Assembly (NCBI RefSeq): GCF_030439915.1
Contig: NZ_JAQFJG010000009.1
Coordinates: forward strand, 26,128-90,127
Direction: 5' to 3'
From: Streptococcus sp. SPS1
Lineage (GTDB): Bacteria > Bacillota > Bacilli > Lactobacillales > Streptococcaceae
DNA length: 64,000 nt
The notes below the pieces were generated by a model. The model had not been told where the DNA came from, searched no databases, and saw only the letters and a program-made list of their open reading frames with translations. The position numbers were made by a program, and so were the translations under genes. Positions within the stretch are counted from its first letter, which is position 1, and each line of letters begins with the position of its first letter. Below, piece after piece: positions 45,719 to 56,587 of the stretch.

Positions 45719-46456
45719 TTTTGTCTGAGTTTGGACATAGTGAGCAATCACATCTGATGTGTACTGGGCTGTTCCAGGTCCAAATTTGTCAATATTTTCC
45801 TTAAACTCTGGATTATAGACGTAGCCTTTACCGATATGACCGAAGACTTCAATAGTACAGTCGAATCCATAAGTCCGAATGGCTTGCAAGAGTTTAGCGG
45901 CTTCTTCTTGATTTTCGGTTGCTGTTACAGGTAGACCAGCTTGAAGATTTTGTGCCAAGGCTTGAAAGACTTGGTTAAAGGCAACCGTAGCCTCATCTTC
46001 GTGACCTTTTTGGCGCTCCAGCGCTTGGTCCATGACTTCTTGTCCATACTTCTCTACCGCCTCTTTGTGGTATTTTTGATGGTCTTGGTAGTTAAATCCA
46101 GCAAATTTCTCTTGAATGCTCATTTCTCTTTCTCCTTTTTGTTCTTGAATGGTTTTTTGCAAGGTTGAAATCAAGGTATCCAGATGTTCCCTTTCTCGAG
46201 TCAAATAGTCCAACTGCCTGGTCAAATGAGGCAATAAATCTGTCCTTTCTTCCTTTAATAGCTCTGCTATCTTTTCTAAAGAAAAGCCTAGATATTTATA
46301 GTAAAGAATGACCTGGAGACGTTCCAAATCCTCTTGACTGTAAGTTCGATAACCGTTTCCTGACTTTAAGGGGACTAAGAGTCCTATCTTATCGTAGTGG
46401 TGCAGGGTCTTGACAGAGACACCTGAAAGCTGGGCAGCTTCTTTTATATGGTACAT
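45716..46456 (-). CDS. MerR regulator with TipAS ligand domain
   Basis: 246 residues. The N-terminal MerR winged helix (YHIKEAAQLSGVSVKTLHHYDKIGLL) and coiled-coil (DYLTREREHLDTLISTLQ) lead to a TipAS domain (FNYQDHQKYHKEAVEKYG to VIAHYVQTQTK) of the type that binds thiopeptide or other drugs. It probably activates its own 19-bp spacer promoter. The adjacent divergent NSS symporter may or may not be a target. AGGAGG lies before the ATG. Confidence 0.93.
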   Translation of the reverse strand: MYHIKEAAQLSGVSVKTLHHYDKIGLLVPLKSGNGYRTYSQEDLERLQVILYYKYLGFSLEKIAELLKEERTDLLPHLTRQLDYLTREREHLDTLISTLQKTIQEQKGEREMSIQEKFAGFNYQDHQKYHKEAVEKYGQEVMDQALERQKGHEDEATVAFNQVFQALAQNLQAGLPVTATENQEEAAKLLQAIRTYGFDCTIEVFGHIGKGYVYNPEFKENIDKFGPGTAQYTSDVIAHYVQTQTK

Positions 46457-46476
46457 GATTTCCTCCTTACATTGAT

Positions 46477-46507
46477 AGTATAACCCCTCCCCTTAGGTCA
46501 GAGTCAA
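46477..46507 (-). promoter_or_regulatory. merR promoter with 19-bp spacer
   Basis: TTGACT (46507-46502), 19-bp spacer with an imperfect dyad ACC(TAAGGGGAG)GGGT, -10 TATACT (46482-46477). The long spacer is a hallmark of MerR-type activation. Confidence 0.8.
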
Positions 46508-46555
46508 GCGTTTTTGCGAAATTTTTTACTTTATCATAACATGAAAATGGTTTTC

Positions 46556-46584
46556 TTGACAGACCTTAGAAAACATGATAGGAT
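46556..46584 (+). promoter_or_regulatory. Promoter of the NSS symporter
   Basis: TTGACA (46556-46561), 17-bp spacer, TAGGAT (46579-46584). It predicts a 100-base leader containing the hairpin at 46633-46660. Confidence 0.7.
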
Positions 46585-46632
46585 AGTCAAGTCTATCAAT
46601 CAAAAGAAACGCTCACTTTGAGTACTGATGAG

Positions 46633-46660
46633 GCTATTTGCCAAGGGCAGTAGCTTTTTC
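46633..46660 (+). terminator. Leader attenuator-like hairpin of the NSS symporter
   Basis: GCTATT(T)GCC-AAG-GGCAGTAGC followed by TTTTTC. It lies between promoter and gene, so full termination would silence the symporter; a regulated antiterminator is possible. Confidence 0.6.
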
Positions 46661-46690
46661 TTTTGTAACACTAATTTTAGGAGTTTAACT

Positions 46691-48031
46691 ATGTCTGAAA
46701 AATCGCAATGGGGTTCTAAACTGGGCTTTATCCTAGCATCTGCTGGTTCAGCTATCGGACTTGGTGCCGTTTGGAAATTCCCCTACATGACTGCTGCTAA
46801 CGGTGGAGGAGGCTTTTTACTGGTCTTTCTCGTTTCCACTATTTTAATCGGTTTCCCCCTCTTGCTTGCTGAATTCGCCCTCGGCCGAAGCGCTGGTGTC
46901 TCAGCAATCAAAACCTTTGGAAAACTGGGCAAGAATAGCAAGTACAACTTTATCGGTTGGATTGGTGCCTTTGCCCTCTTTATCCTCTTATCTTTCTACA
47001 GTGTTATTGGAGGATGGATTTTAGTCTATCTAGGCATTGAGTTTGGAAAATTGTTCCAACTTAGCGGAACGGGTGACTATGCTCAGCTCTTTACCGATAT
47101 TATTTCCAATCCAGCCATTGCCTTAGGAGCTCAAGCTGCCTTTATCCTGTTGAATATCTTTATTGTATCACGTGGGGTTCAAAAAGGGATTGAAAGAGCT
47201 TCGAAAGTCATGATGCCTCTGCTCTTTATCATCTTTGTCATCATCATCGGTCGTTCTCTCAGTTTGCCAAATGCCATGGAGGGCGTTCTCTACTTCCTAA
47301 AACCAGACTTCTCTAAGCTGACAAGTACTGGTCTCCTCTATGCTCTGGGACAAGCTTTCTTCGCCCTCTCACTAGGGGTTACAGCCATGCTTACCTATGC
47401 TTCTTATTTGGACAAGAAAACCAATCTAGTCCAGTCAGGGATTTCCATTGTAGCCATGAACATCTCGGTATCCATCATGGCAGGTCTAGCCATTTTCCCA
47501 GCCATGTCAGCTTTCAATATCCAGTCTGAAGGGGGGCCTAGCTTACTCTTTATCGTCTTGCCTCAACTCTTTGACAAGATGCCTTTTGGAACCATTTTCT
47601 ACATCCTCTTCCTCTTGCTCTTCCTCTTTGCGACTGTCACTTCTTCTGTCGTGATGCTGGAAATCAATGTGGGCAATATCACCAACCAGGACAACAGCAA
47701 ACGTGCCAAATGGAGTGCCATTTTAGGAATCTTGACCTTTGTCTTTGGAATTCCTTCAGCCCTATCTTACGGTGTCATGGCGGATGTTCACATCTTTGGG
47801 AAGACCTTCTTTGACGCTATGGACTTCTTGGTTTCCAATCTCCTCATGCCATTTGGAGCTCTCTGCCTTTCACTTTTTACAGGCTATATCTTTAAAAAGG
47901 CTCTTGCAATGGAGGAACTCCATCTCGATGAAACGGCATGGAAACAAGGACTTTTCCAAGTCTGGCTCTTCCTTCTTCGTTTCATCATTCCAATCATCAT
48001 CATCGTGGTCTTCATCGCCCAATTTATGTAA
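46691..48031 (+). CDS. Sodium-dependent NSS-family symporter
   Basis: 446 residues from ATG 46691, backed by AGGAG; an upstream ATG at 46628 lacks a site and lies in the hairpin. About 11-12 helices in the LeuT fold. GSAIGLGAVWKFPYMTAANGGG in helix 1 has the Na+-binding region; FFALSLGVTAMLTYASY corresponds to helix 6. It probably takes up an amino acid together with Na+; the substrate is unclear. Confidence 0.93.
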   Translation: MSEKSQWGSKLGFILASAGSAIGLGAVWKFPYMTAANGGGGFLLVFLVSTILIGFPLLLAEFALGRSAGVSAIKTFGKLGKNSKYNFIGWIGAFALFILLSFYSVIGGWILVYLGIEFGKLFQLSGTGDYAQLFTDIISNPAIALGAQAAFILLNIFIVSRGVQKGIERASKVMMPLLFIIFVIIIGRSLSLPNAMEGVLYFLKPDFSKLTSTGLLYALGQAFFALSLGVTAMLTYASYLDKKTNLVQSGISIVAMNISVSIMAGLAIFPAMSAFNIQSEGGPSLLFIVLPQLFDKMPFGTIFYILFLLLFLFATVTSSVVMLEINVGNITNQDNSKRAKWSAILGILTFVFGIPSALSYGVMADVHIFGKTFFDAMDFLVSNLLMPFGALCLSLFTGYIFKKALAMEELHLDETAWKQGLFQVWLFLLRFIIPIIIIVVFIAQFM

Positions 48032-48035
48032 TCAA

Positions 48036-48073
48036 AAAGGACTTGAGTAGTAAACTCAGGCCCTTTCTTTTTT
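48036..48073 (+). terminator. Terminator of the NSS gene
   Basis: AAAGGACTTGAGT-AGTAA-ACTCAGGCCCTTT followed by T-rich DNA. Confidence 0.8.
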
Positions 48074-49016
48074 ATGGATGGCTAACAATCAATTCCAAAC
48101 CTTGCCCTTCCAGAGTCCAAGCCTCAACATCACTAGGTAGGATAAAGTGGCTACCTTTTTGAATTGAATAGTTTTTTCCATCAACAGTTAGCTGACCTTG
48201 ACCAGCTAAGACACTAAACAAGCTGTAATCAGCTATCTTCTCAAAATCAACTTTTCCAGTGATTTCCCACTTGTAAACTGCAAAAAAATCATTGGATACA
48301 AGGAGAGTTGAGCATAAATAATCAGCTTTGACAGTTACAGGACGGCTATTTGCAGGCTCACCAATGTTTAATACATCAATGGATTTTTCAAGGTGAAGTT
48401 CACGCAAGTTACCATTATCATCCTTACGGTCAAAGTCATAGACGCGATAGGTGGTGTCACTAGATTGTTGGGTTTCAAGAATCAAGATACCTGCTCCAAT
48501 AGCATGCATGGTGCCGCTTGGTACATAGAAGAAATCTCCAGCTTTAACAGGGACTTTAGTCAACAAGTCATCCCAGTTTTTAGCTTCGATTTGCTGACGA
48601 AGTTCTTCTTTTGACTTGGCATTGTGACCATAGATAATCTCTGAACCTTCATCCGCAGCGATAATGTACCAGCACTCTGTTTTTCCGAGTTCGCCTTCAT
48701 GCTCCAGTCCATAAGCATCGTCTGGGTGAACTTGGACGCTGAGCCAGTCGTTGGCATCAAGAATCTTGGTCAAGAGTGGAAATACAGTCTCAGGACGATT
48801 ACCAAACAATTCACGGTGCTCTGCATATAAAGTAGCCAGATTTGTTCCCTCGAAACGACCATTGGCAACTTTAGAGACTCCATTTGGATGAGCTGAGATA
48901 GCCCAATATTCTCCGATTTTTTCATTTGGGATGTCGTAGCCAAACTCATCACGTAGCTTGGTTCCACCCCAGATTTTTTCTTGCATAACTGATTGTAAAA
49001 ATAATGGTTCTGACAT
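48072..49016 (-). CDS. manA: Mannose-6-phosphate isomerase, class I
   Basis: 314 residues from ATG 49016, supported by AGGAGATC; the open frame continues upstream through the promoter. Cupin fold with zinc motif VQVHPDD and GKTECWYI, then VPSGTMHAIG and a C-terminal cupin half (SHFILPSDVEAW). It converts mannose-6-P and fructose-6-P, joining mannose use to glycolysis and GDP-mannose supply. Confidence 0.96.
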   Translation of the reverse strand: MSEPLFLQSVMQEKIWGGTKLRDEFGYDIPNEKIGEYWAISAHPNGVSKVANGRFEGTNLATLYAEHRELFGNRPETVFPLLTKILDANDWLSVQVHPDDAYGLEHEGELGKTECWYIIAADEGSEIIYGHNAKSKEELRQQIEAKNWDDLLTKVPVKAGDFFYVPSGTMHAIGAGILILETQQSSDTTYRVYDFDRKDDNGNLRELHLEKSIDVLNIGEPANSRPVTVKADYLCSTLLVSNDFFAVYKWEITGKVDFEKIADYSLFSVLAGQGQLTVDGKNYSIQKGSHFILPSDVEAWTLEGQGLELIVSHP

Positions 49017-49046
49017 CTTGATCTCCTGTCTGATTTTTCTCCCCTC

Positions 49047-49084
49047 ATTATAGCAAAAAAAGAGTTCCATTTGAACTCTTTTTT
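49047..49084 (-). terminator. 6-phospho-beta-glucosidase terminator fused to manA promoter
   Basis: Minus strand AAGAGTTC-AAATG-GAACTCTT, seven U, then TGCTATAAT (-10 at 49052-49047). Confidence 0.85.
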
Positions 49085-49137
49085 CACATCTTATAAAGTA
49101 GGGAGAAGATTTTGTAAAAATAGTAAACAAATGTGCT

Positions 49138-50586
<1,449 letters not shown>

Positions 50587-50748
50587 TCACTTAATTCATT
50601 AGTTCTATTATACTAAAAAGAGGACAAAAAGTTTGGAACTATCTGGGTAATGATGGAGCTGAGCTTGCTTTTATGTTTGATGCAAAAACAAGCAAGAGTT
50701 TAAGATTTTTGTTATAAAAATGTAAACTATCACAGTCTTGTGATAAGA

Positions 50749-50770
50749 AAAAGACCGGATTGCTCCGATC
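50749..50770 (-). terminator. Terminator of the 51-residue protein gene, copy 1
   Basis: Minus strand AGATCGGA-GCAA-TCCGGTCT followed by TTTTTC. DNA 50578-50748 shows no gene; it holds a promoter-like region for the GH1 gene. Confidence 0.9.
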
Positions 50771-50811
50771 TGTTTGATCCATAAAATGTAAAAATGAATA
50801 GCTATTGTCAA

Positions 50812-50967
50812 TCAATGGATGGACTGATTGATTGTCAGTAAGCCGTGGTTAATTATTGCTGCAATATCTTCAAGACCATGCAAAATAAAACTTCCTATAA
50901 TCAGTCCTATAATAACTGAACAGATAATCATGGTCACACAGATTAGATAAATATCCTTTTTTTGCAT
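50812..50967 (-). CDS. 51-residue single-helix membrane protein
   Basis: A frame found by reading the spacer: ATG 50967 with AGGAGG eight bases before, stop TGA 50814-50812. It begins MQKKDIYLICVTMIICSV; residues ~7-30 are one hydrophobic helix with a positive N-terminus, and the rest (HGLEDIAAIINHGL...) is amphipathic. A consensus promoter with a cre-like site and a terminator bound the unit. I do not recognise it. Carbon control suggests a role in sugar-responsive physiology. Confidence 0.8.
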   Translation of the reverse strand: MQKKDIYLICVTMIICSVIIGLIIGSFILHGLEDIAAIINHGLLTINQSIH

Positions 50968-51104
50968 CTCTTTCCTCCTACTATCTATTCATGGAGATAT
51001 TTCAATCCCAAGTTCCAATGAAATAAGAAAATCCACTTACTACTGCTGTTTAAAAAATATTTCTCCTTTCCATATCAGTTTCATTTTCTACTGTTATATT
51101 TTTA

Positions 51105-51133
51105 TTATAAGATTTTGGGAAAGCGCTGTCAAC
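51105..51133 (-). promoter_or_regulatory. Consensus promoter with cre overlapping -35
   Basis: TTGACA (51133-51128), 17-bp spacer, TATAAT (51110-51105) on the minus strand. On the plus strand 51119-51132 reads GGAAAGCGCTGTCA, 12 of 14 to the CcpA site TGWAARCGYTWWCA. The leader is about 130 bases. Confidence 0.85.
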
Positions 51134-51156
51134 TATTTATATGCAATTTCTTTATA

Positions 51157-51178
51157 TAAAAAGACCGGATTGCTCCGA
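51157..51178 (-). terminator. Terminator of the VOC gene, copy 2
   Basis: Same AGATCGGA-GCAA-TCCGGTCT-TTTT sequence as at 50749. Confidence 0.88.
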
Positions 51179-51249
51179 TCTTTCAATAGTTCATATTCTC
51201 AATTTCTATTTTAAGAATGGTTAAGGTTAACGTCAAATGACTAAGCGTC

Positions 51250-51597
51250 CTATTTCATACGATAAAAATCAATCACTAGACCAGCAGGGCCTTTAACTAA
51301 TAAGGACTCTGTTCCCCAATCCGTTTCACAAATACCGTGTAAAATATCGATACCAATCTCTTTCAACCGTTGGTAATTCTGGTCTACATTCTCAACCTCA
51401 ATGTGAAGAATGATTCCTGACTGAAAATCTTCCAAAGGAATCAAATGATTTTGGGACAACATCAGACAGTGACTGCCAATCGTAAACTGAGCAAAACTGT
51501 CATCAACATAATCGGACTTTTTATCCAAAATACGCTCCAAGTCAGCACAAACTTGAGGAACATCTGAAACGATAATATCTAATTGATTTAAATTCAT
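51250..51597 (-). CDS. VOC (glyoxalase/bleomycin-resistance) family protein
   Basis: 115 residues with the paired beta-alpha-beta-beta-beta units: LNQLDIIVSDVPQVCADLE opening, LHIEVENVDQNYQRLKEIGI and the closing GPAGLVIDFYRMK. Metal ligands are not clear, so it may be a glyoxalase-like enzyme or a binding protein. GGAGG lies before the ATG. It is a single gene bounded by copies of one terminator. Confidence 0.88.
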   Translation of the reverse strand: MNLNQLDIIVSDVPQVCADLERILDKKSDYVDDSFAQFTIGSHCLMLSQNHLIPLEDFQSGIILHIEVENVDQNYQRLKEIGIDILHGICETDWGTESLLVKGPAGLVIDFYRMK

Positions 51598-51612
51598 TTA
51601 CTATCCTCCATA

Positions 51613-51636
51613 AAAAGACCGGATTTCTCCGATCTT
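51613..51636 (-). terminator. Terminator copy 3, downstream of spxB
   Basis: AGATCGGA-GAAA-TCCGGTCT-TTTT, differing from the two others in the loop. Confidence 0.85.
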
Positions 51637-51687
51637 TTCAAGTTCTGCTCTATGAAAATCAAAGAATAAACAAGGTGAAACCAAGTT

Positions 51688-51792
51688 TGATGGCAAATAT
51701 TTGCTCATCAAACTACGAAAAATCCTTTGGGACTTTTTCTAGGCTCCACACTAGATTCCATCATTGAAATTTATGGTTTCAATGATGGAATC
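51688..51792. other. Two long perfect hairpins 3' of spxB
   Basis: AGTTTGATG...CATCAAACT (51688-51717) and a perfect 16-bp stem, arms 51754-51769 and 51777-51792 with a 7-base loop. Neither has a U-run. They could protect the spxB mRNA 3' end. 51637-51687 also holds a BOX-C-like scrap ATGAAAATCAAAGAATAAAC. Confidence 0.75.
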
Positions 51793-51851
51793 GTCGGCAG
51801 TAAGCTAATAAAGAAGTCTATAAATTTATCTTTGATTTTCGGCGAGAGGAA

Positions 51852-53627
51852 TTATTTAATTGCGCGTGATTGCAACCCTTCTTCTTCCAAGAAGAGACGG
51901 AATGGTACGAGTTCTTCTGCTTCGTATTTTTCCTTGAAGGCTTTGATTGCTTCTTCTGAGTGAAGTTTTGGATCCAATTCAAGTACTTCTACTGGAAGTG
52001 GACGGTGTGGAGTGATGCGAGCATCGATCACAACAGTTTTACCTTCTTTGTTCAATTTAACAGCTTCTGCAACAACTGCATCGATGTCTTCGATACGGTC
52101 AACTGTAAATCCAACCGCTCCTTGAGCTTCAGCGATTTTCGCATAGTCAGCATTAGGGAAGTCACAACCAAACAAGTGTTTGTTTGTGTCTTCGTATTTG
52201 TCCTTGATGAAGGCATATTTACCATTTGAGAAGACAACGTTGATAACTGGAAGGTCGTATTGAACGTTTGTGATAACGTCTGGGTAGCACATGTTGAATG
52301 CACCGTCACCCATGATGTTCCATACTTGGCGATCTGGATTGTCTTTCTTAGCAGCGATACCACCAGGAAGGGCAATACCCATTGTCGCAAAGAGTGGAGA
52401 TGTACGCCACATGTTCTTAGGTGTCATGTGAAGGTGACGAGTAGATGTTTGAGTAGTGTCACCTACGTCGATTGAGTAGATAGCGTCTTGATCAGCATGT
52501 TTGTTGATTGCATTGTAAACTTGATACAATTGCAATTCACCCTCAGTTTTACCTTCGAGTTTGTTCATGTAATCACGCCAGTTTTGGTTGTTCTTAACGT
52601 TTGCACGCCACCATGGAGTAGATTCAACTGGATTCACTTTGTCAAGGATAGCTTTGGCTGCTTGACCTGCATCACCAAGGATTGAAGCATCAAGGGCATG
52701 ACGTTTACCAAGTTTGTAAGGGTCGATATCCACTTGGATGAATTTTTCAGTATTCTTGAATGCTTCGTAAACTTCAGCAAATGGGAAGTTTGAACCAAGG
52801 AAAAGAACTGTGTCTGCTTCAAAGACCACTTCGTTGGCTGGTTTCCAACCAACACGGTAAGCAGAACCTGTCAAACCTTCATAGTTCCATTCGAAAGCTT
52901 CAAAGTTTTTACCAGTTGTGATGATTGGTGCTTTGATTTTACGTGACAATTCAGTAATCACTTCACCAGCTTTAACACCACCGTAACCAGCATAGATAAC
53001 TGGACGTTCAGCATTGTTCAAGATTTCAACAGCTTTGTCGATTTCAACTTCGTTCAAAGCAGGAGCGATGAATGAACGCTCGTATGAACCTGATCCATAG
53101 TATGAGTTTTCGTCGATTTCTTGGAAACCAAAGTTTACTGGGATTTCAACAACAGCTGGACCTTTTTTAGAAACTGCAGCACGGCAAGCTTCGTCAATAA
53201 CTTTTGGCAATTGCTCAGCGTAAGCTACACGTTTGTTGTATACAGCGATACCGTTGTACATTGGGTTTTGGTTCAATTCTTGGAAAGCATCCATGTTGAG
53301 TTCGTTAACTGGACGTGATCCAAGGATCGCTAGGAATGGAGTGTTATCCATAGCTGCATCGTAAACACCGTTAATCAAGTGAGTCGCACCTGGACCACCT
53401 GAACCAACTGCAACCCCGATTGAGCCACCGAATTTAGCTTGCATAACCGCTGCAAGAGCACCTGTTTCTTCGTGGCGAACTTGCAAGAAGCGGATATCTT
53501 TTTCTTCAGCCAAAGCGTCCATCAATGAGCTGAGTGTTCCTGATGGGATACCGTAGATTGTGTCTACGCCCCATGTTTTCAATACGTTAAGCATTGCTGC
53601 AGATGCAGTAATTTTCCCTTGAGTCAT
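51852..53627 (-). CDS. spxB: Pyruvate oxidase
   Basis: 591 residues of the ThDP family: N-terminal [17 protein letters not shown] with [16 protein letters not shown] (ThDP Glu), central FAD-binding domain, and [11 protein letters not shown]... (metal-ThDP motif). It oxidises pyruvate with O2 and phosphate to acetyl phosphate, CO2 and H2O2. In pneumococcus this is the major source of peroxide. Two cre sites lie upstream. Base composition shows strong codon bias, fitting high expression. Confidence 0.98.
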   Translation of the reverse strand: MTQGKITASAAMLNVLKTWGVDTIYGIPSGTLSSLMDALAEEKDIRFLQVRHEETGALAAVMQAKFGGSIGVAVGSGGPGATHLINGVYDAAMDNTPFLAILGSRPVNELNMDAFQELNQNPMYNGIAVYNKRVAYAEQLPKVIDEACRAAVSKKGPAVVEIPVNFGFQEIDENSYYGSGSYERSFIAPALNEVEIDKAVEILNNAERPVIYAGYGGVKAGEVITELSRKIKAPIITTGKNFEAFEWNYEGLTGSAYRVGWKPANEVVFEADTVLFLGSNFPFAEVYEAFKNTEKFIQVDIDPYKLGKRHALDASILGDAGQAAKAILDKVNPVESTPWWRANVKNNQNWRDYMNKLEGKTEGELQLYQVYNAINKHADQDAIYSIDVGDTTQTSTRHLHMTPKNMWRTSPLFATMGIALPGGIAAKKDNPDRQVWNIMGDGAFNMCYPDVITNVQYDLPVINVVFSNGKYAFIKDKYEDTNKHLFGCDFPNADYAKIAEAQGAVGFTVDRIEDIDAVVAEAVKLNKEGKTVVIDARITPHRPLPVEVLELDPKLHSEEAIKAFKEKYEAEELVPFRLFLEEEGLQSRAIK

Positions 53628-53673
53628 AATGATAACTCTCCTTCAAATATTTTTAAATCTACTAAAAAAGGTT

Positions 53674-53801
53674 TCATATAATTTTTGAAAACGTTTCAGT
53701 AAATTTTTACACTACTAATTTATCACATTTATTTTTAGTTTACTAAGAATCTGCTCAGAAGTTTCTATTCTCTATTACAGTACAGTTTGAAAACGTTTTT
53801 A
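53674..53801 (-). promoter_or_regulatory. spxB promoter region with two cre sites
   Basis: TGAAAACGTTTCA (53686-53698) is a perfect CcpA-like palindrome lying in a possible promoter spacer (TTTACT, 17 bp, TATATG). A second TGAAAACGTTTTTA lies at 53788-53801. The -10 is weak, so promoter placement is tentative while the cre motifs are clear. Confidence 0.75.
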
Positions 53802-53818
53802 GTTTCTGTTTTATAATA

Positions 53819-53931
53819 ATACTCAATAAAAATCAAAGAGCAAACTAGGAAGCTAGCCGCAGGCTGCTCAAAGCACAGCTTTAAGGTTGCAGGTACAGCT
53901 GATGTGATTTGAAGAGATTTTCGAAGAGTAT
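53819..53931 (-). repeat. BOX element, reverse orientation
   Basis: ATACTCAATAAAAATCAAAG...TTTTCGAAGAGTAT with a single degenerate inner part GCTCAAAGCACAGCTTTAAGG. It lies between copA and spxB in the 325-bp gap. Confidence 0.9.
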
Positions 53932-53952
53932 AAAAAGCGAGCAAGCCCGCTT

Positions 53953-56196
53953 TTAGTCTATCTTAGTAACGTTTAGCATGAGTGAACTGATCAAAACAGA
54001 TACAGAGCTAAAGGCCATGGCTAGACCTGCCAATTCTGGATTGAGAGCCAGTCCAACACCTGAAAAGATTCCTGCTGCAATCGGAATTCCGACAACATTG
54101 TAGATAAAAGCCCAGAAAAGATTGAGCAGAATTCGATGAAAGGTTTTCTTACTCATGTCAAAGGCACGAACCACTCCTAAGAGGTTATTGGTTGTCAACA
54201 CCAAATCCGCTGACTCGATGGCGATATCTGTTCCAGCTCCCATGGCAATCCCCACATCCGCTACACTGAGGGCAGGTGCATCATTGATACCGTCCCCAAC
54301 AAAGGCTACTTTGCCAGCCGCTTGTAGTTTATGGATTTCATGGGCTTTTTCTTCTGGTAAGACACCTGCAATGACCTCTTCGATTCCGATCTGATCCGCA
54401 ATAGCACGCGCCACACCTGCATTGTCTCCTGTCAGCATGACTGTTTTAAGACCACGTTTTTTCAACTGACTGATGGCTAGCTTGGCATTTTCCTTGGGAA
54501 TATCTTGCAGAGCAAGCAAGCCTTTGATTTCATTGTCCACAGCCAAGAACACAACTGTCTTAGCTTCTTTTTCCAGTTCTTCTAGTTTTTCCTGATAAGT
54601 GCTTGAAATGTTCAGACCATCCAGCATTTTAGCATTTCCAAGCAGAACTTGTTTTCCATTGATTTGCCCTGAGACACCTTTTCCGTGCAAGGCTTGGAAA
54701 TTTTCCACAGTATGAAGCTCAAGTCCAATTTCAGTCGCTCGCTGGACAATGGCCTCAGCCAGTGGGTGTTGAGAAGCTTCTTCCAAGGAAGCTGCCAATC
54801 CAAGCACTTCTACTTCGTCGCCGATGATATCTGTTACCACAGGCTTCCCTTCCGTCAAAGTCCCAGTCTTATCAAAGACAATCGTTTGAACTTTCTGGAT
54901 TTCCTGTAGAACCATTCCATTTTTGAGAAGAACTCCCATCTTGGCACTGCGTCCTGTCCCTACCATAAGGGCTGTCGGTGTTGCAAGACCCAAGGCACAA
55001 GGGCAGGCAATAATCAAAACAGCCACCCCATAGAGAAGAGAAGAGACAAAGCTAGCTCCAAGCACGACTACACTATCCCTGAGCAAGACAAACCAAACCC
55101 AAAAGGTCACAATTCCTAAAATGACAACTGCTGGGACAAAAATGCCTGAAATTTTATCCGTCAAGTCCTGAATCGGCGCACGACTTGTCTGAGCTTTCTT
55201 CACAAAATCCACAATCTGAGCCAAAACAGTCTCTGAACCAACTTTTTCTGCTCTAAAAACAAGTGTTCCACTATTATTGATGGTTGAGCCAATGACGGTA
55301 TCTCCAACTGTCTTGTCCACAGGCAGACTCTCACCTGTCACCATGGATTCGTCAATACTAGAGACACCTTCTACTACGACACCATCAACAGCAATCTTTT
55401 CACCGGGACGCACTCGAATCAGGTCACCTACCTTGACTTGCTCCAAGGGGACTTGAACATAGTTATCCTCACGCAAGACTTCTGCAGTTTTAGCCTGCAA
55501 ATCCAGTAATTTCTCCACAGCTTGGGAAGTATTTTTCCGCATTTTCTCCTCAAAAACGGCTCCCATAAGAACGAAGAAGAAGATAAAGGCAGCACTTTCA
55601 AAGTAAACGGGGAGACCAGCGAAGAGGGCAACTAAGCTATAGAAATAGGCCACTAGGGTTCCCAGAGCAACCAAGGTATCCATGTTGGCATTGTGCTTTT
55701 TAAAACTAGCCCAAGCACTTTGGATATAAGGACCACCTGCTACTAGCATAATCGGTGTTGTGGCTAAAAAGGTGCCCCAACGCATGACTTGGTGACTAAT
55801 TCCTCCTGTCGACATCCCAATCATGAGAATCACAAGAGGCACAGTAAAGATACTAGTAATCCAAAAACGCTGTAAAAGTGATAGAGATTTTCGAGTCTTC
55901 TCAACGACTGTATAACTTCCCTTTTGCATCTTCATACCACAAGAAAATTCGTGTTGACCTAATTCTTGAGGTGTAAAACGAATGACTTTCTCCTCATCTA
56001 CGCCGATTGGTTCCAAGATGCCTTCTTCTTCAAACAGAATTTCCTTATAACAGTTTGAAGGTGTCACACGGTGAAAGGTGATCTCAGCAGGAACTCCTTT
56101 TTGCAGTTGAATGTGGGCTGGATGGTAGCCTTTGTCTGCCGTGATACGGATTTTTTGAACACCATTTTCAAGATTTGCTTTTATAATTTCAGTCAT
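53953..56196 (-). CDS. copA: Copper-exporting P1B-ATPase CopA with cupredoxin-like N-terminus
   Basis: 747 residues. Instead of a CxxC metal-binding domain, the first ~100 residues form a cupredoxin-like domain with [11 protein letters not shown] (Cu+ ligands Cys-Met-x-Met). Then come eight membrane helices; the CPC motif lies in [11 protein letters not shown], the phosphorylation site in DKTGTLTEG, and the hinge in GDGINDAP. It exports Cu+ using ATP. In pneumococcus the domain receives copper from CupA. It lies 9 bp after cupA. Confidence 0.97.
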   Translation of the reverse strand: MTEIIKANLENGVQKIRITADKGYHPAHIQLQKGVPAEITFHRVTPSNCYKEILFEEEGILEPIGVDEEKVIRFTPQELGQHEFSCGMKMQKGSYTVVEKTRKSLSLLQRFWITSIFTVPLVILMIGMSTGGISHQVMRWGTFLATTPIMLVAGGPYIQSAWASFKKHNANMDTLVALGTLVAYFYSLVALFAGLPVYFESAAFIFFFVLMGAVFEEKMRKNTSQAVEKLLDLQAKTAEVLREDNYVQVPLEQVKVGDLIRVRPGEKIAVDGVVVEGVSSIDESMVTGESLPVDKTVGDTVIGSTINNSGTLVFRAEKVGSETVLAQIVDFVKKAQTSRAPIQDLTDKISGIFVPAVVILGIVTFWVWFVLLRDSVVVLGASFVSSLLYGVAVLIIACPCALGLATPTALMVGTGRSAKMGVLLKNGMVLQEIQKVQTIVFDKTGTLTEGKPVVTDIIGDEVEVLGLAASLEEASQHPLAEAIVQRATEIGLELHTVENFQALHGKGVSGQINGKQVLLGNAKMLDGLNISSTYQEKLEELEKEAKTVVFLAVDNEIKGLLALQDIPKENAKLAISQLKKRGLKTVMLTGDNAGVARAIADQIGIEEVIAGVLPEEKAHEIHKLQAAGKVAFVGDGINDAPALSVADVGIAMGAGTDIAIESADLVLTTNNLLGVVRAFDMSKKTFHRILLNLFWAFIYNVVGIPIAAGIFSGVGLALNPELAGLAMAFSSVSVLISSLMLNVTKID

Positions 56197-56205
56197 ATCA
56201 TTCTC

Positions 56206-56577
56206 CTATTCTACAATCATCTTGCCGTGCATCATATTCATGCCACAAGAGAAACCATACTCTCCAGCCTGCTCAGGCGTGATTTCCACTACATACTCCT
56301 CCCCCATAGGCAGGTCCGCATGGACACCAAAGTCTGGAAAGACGATCTGATCCAAACAGGGTGAAGGGTCCTTACGGTCAAAGACAATGCGGGCTGGCAC
56401 TGATTTCTTGAGGATAAGCAACTCAGGCGTATAGCCCCCCATGACCTCCACTCGAATCTCTTGGTAGCCGTTTTTTTGCTGGGCTTTTTGTCCAGATTTT
56501 TCAGGCTTTTTAAAAAACCAAAACAAGATAAACGCGATAAGGGCAATACAAATAATGGTTACAATAATATTCAACAT
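56206..56577 (-). CDS. cupA: Copper chaperone CupA
   Basis: 123 residues. One N-terminal helix (IIVTIICIALIAFILFWFF) anchors a cupredoxin-like domain with YGFSCGMNMMHGKM (Cys-Met-Met-Met copper sites). It holds Cu+ at the membrane and passes it to CopA. The domain is clearly paralogous to the CopA N-terminus. It starts 10 bp after copY. Confidence 0.96.
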   Translation of the reverse strand: MLNIIVTIICIALIAFILFWFFKKPEKSGQKAQQKNGYQEIRVEVMGGYTPELLILKKSVPARIVFDRKDPSPCLDQIVFPDFGVHADLPMGEEYVVEITPEQAGEYGFSCGMNMMHGKMIVE

Positions 56578-56587
56578 GACGTCTCCT

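Noticed and set aside
46623..46660. CTGATGAG next to a stem in the NSS leader, resembling a hammerhead ribozyme core
   Set aside because: The GAAA that must follow stem II is missing, and a terminator-like T-run follows instead.
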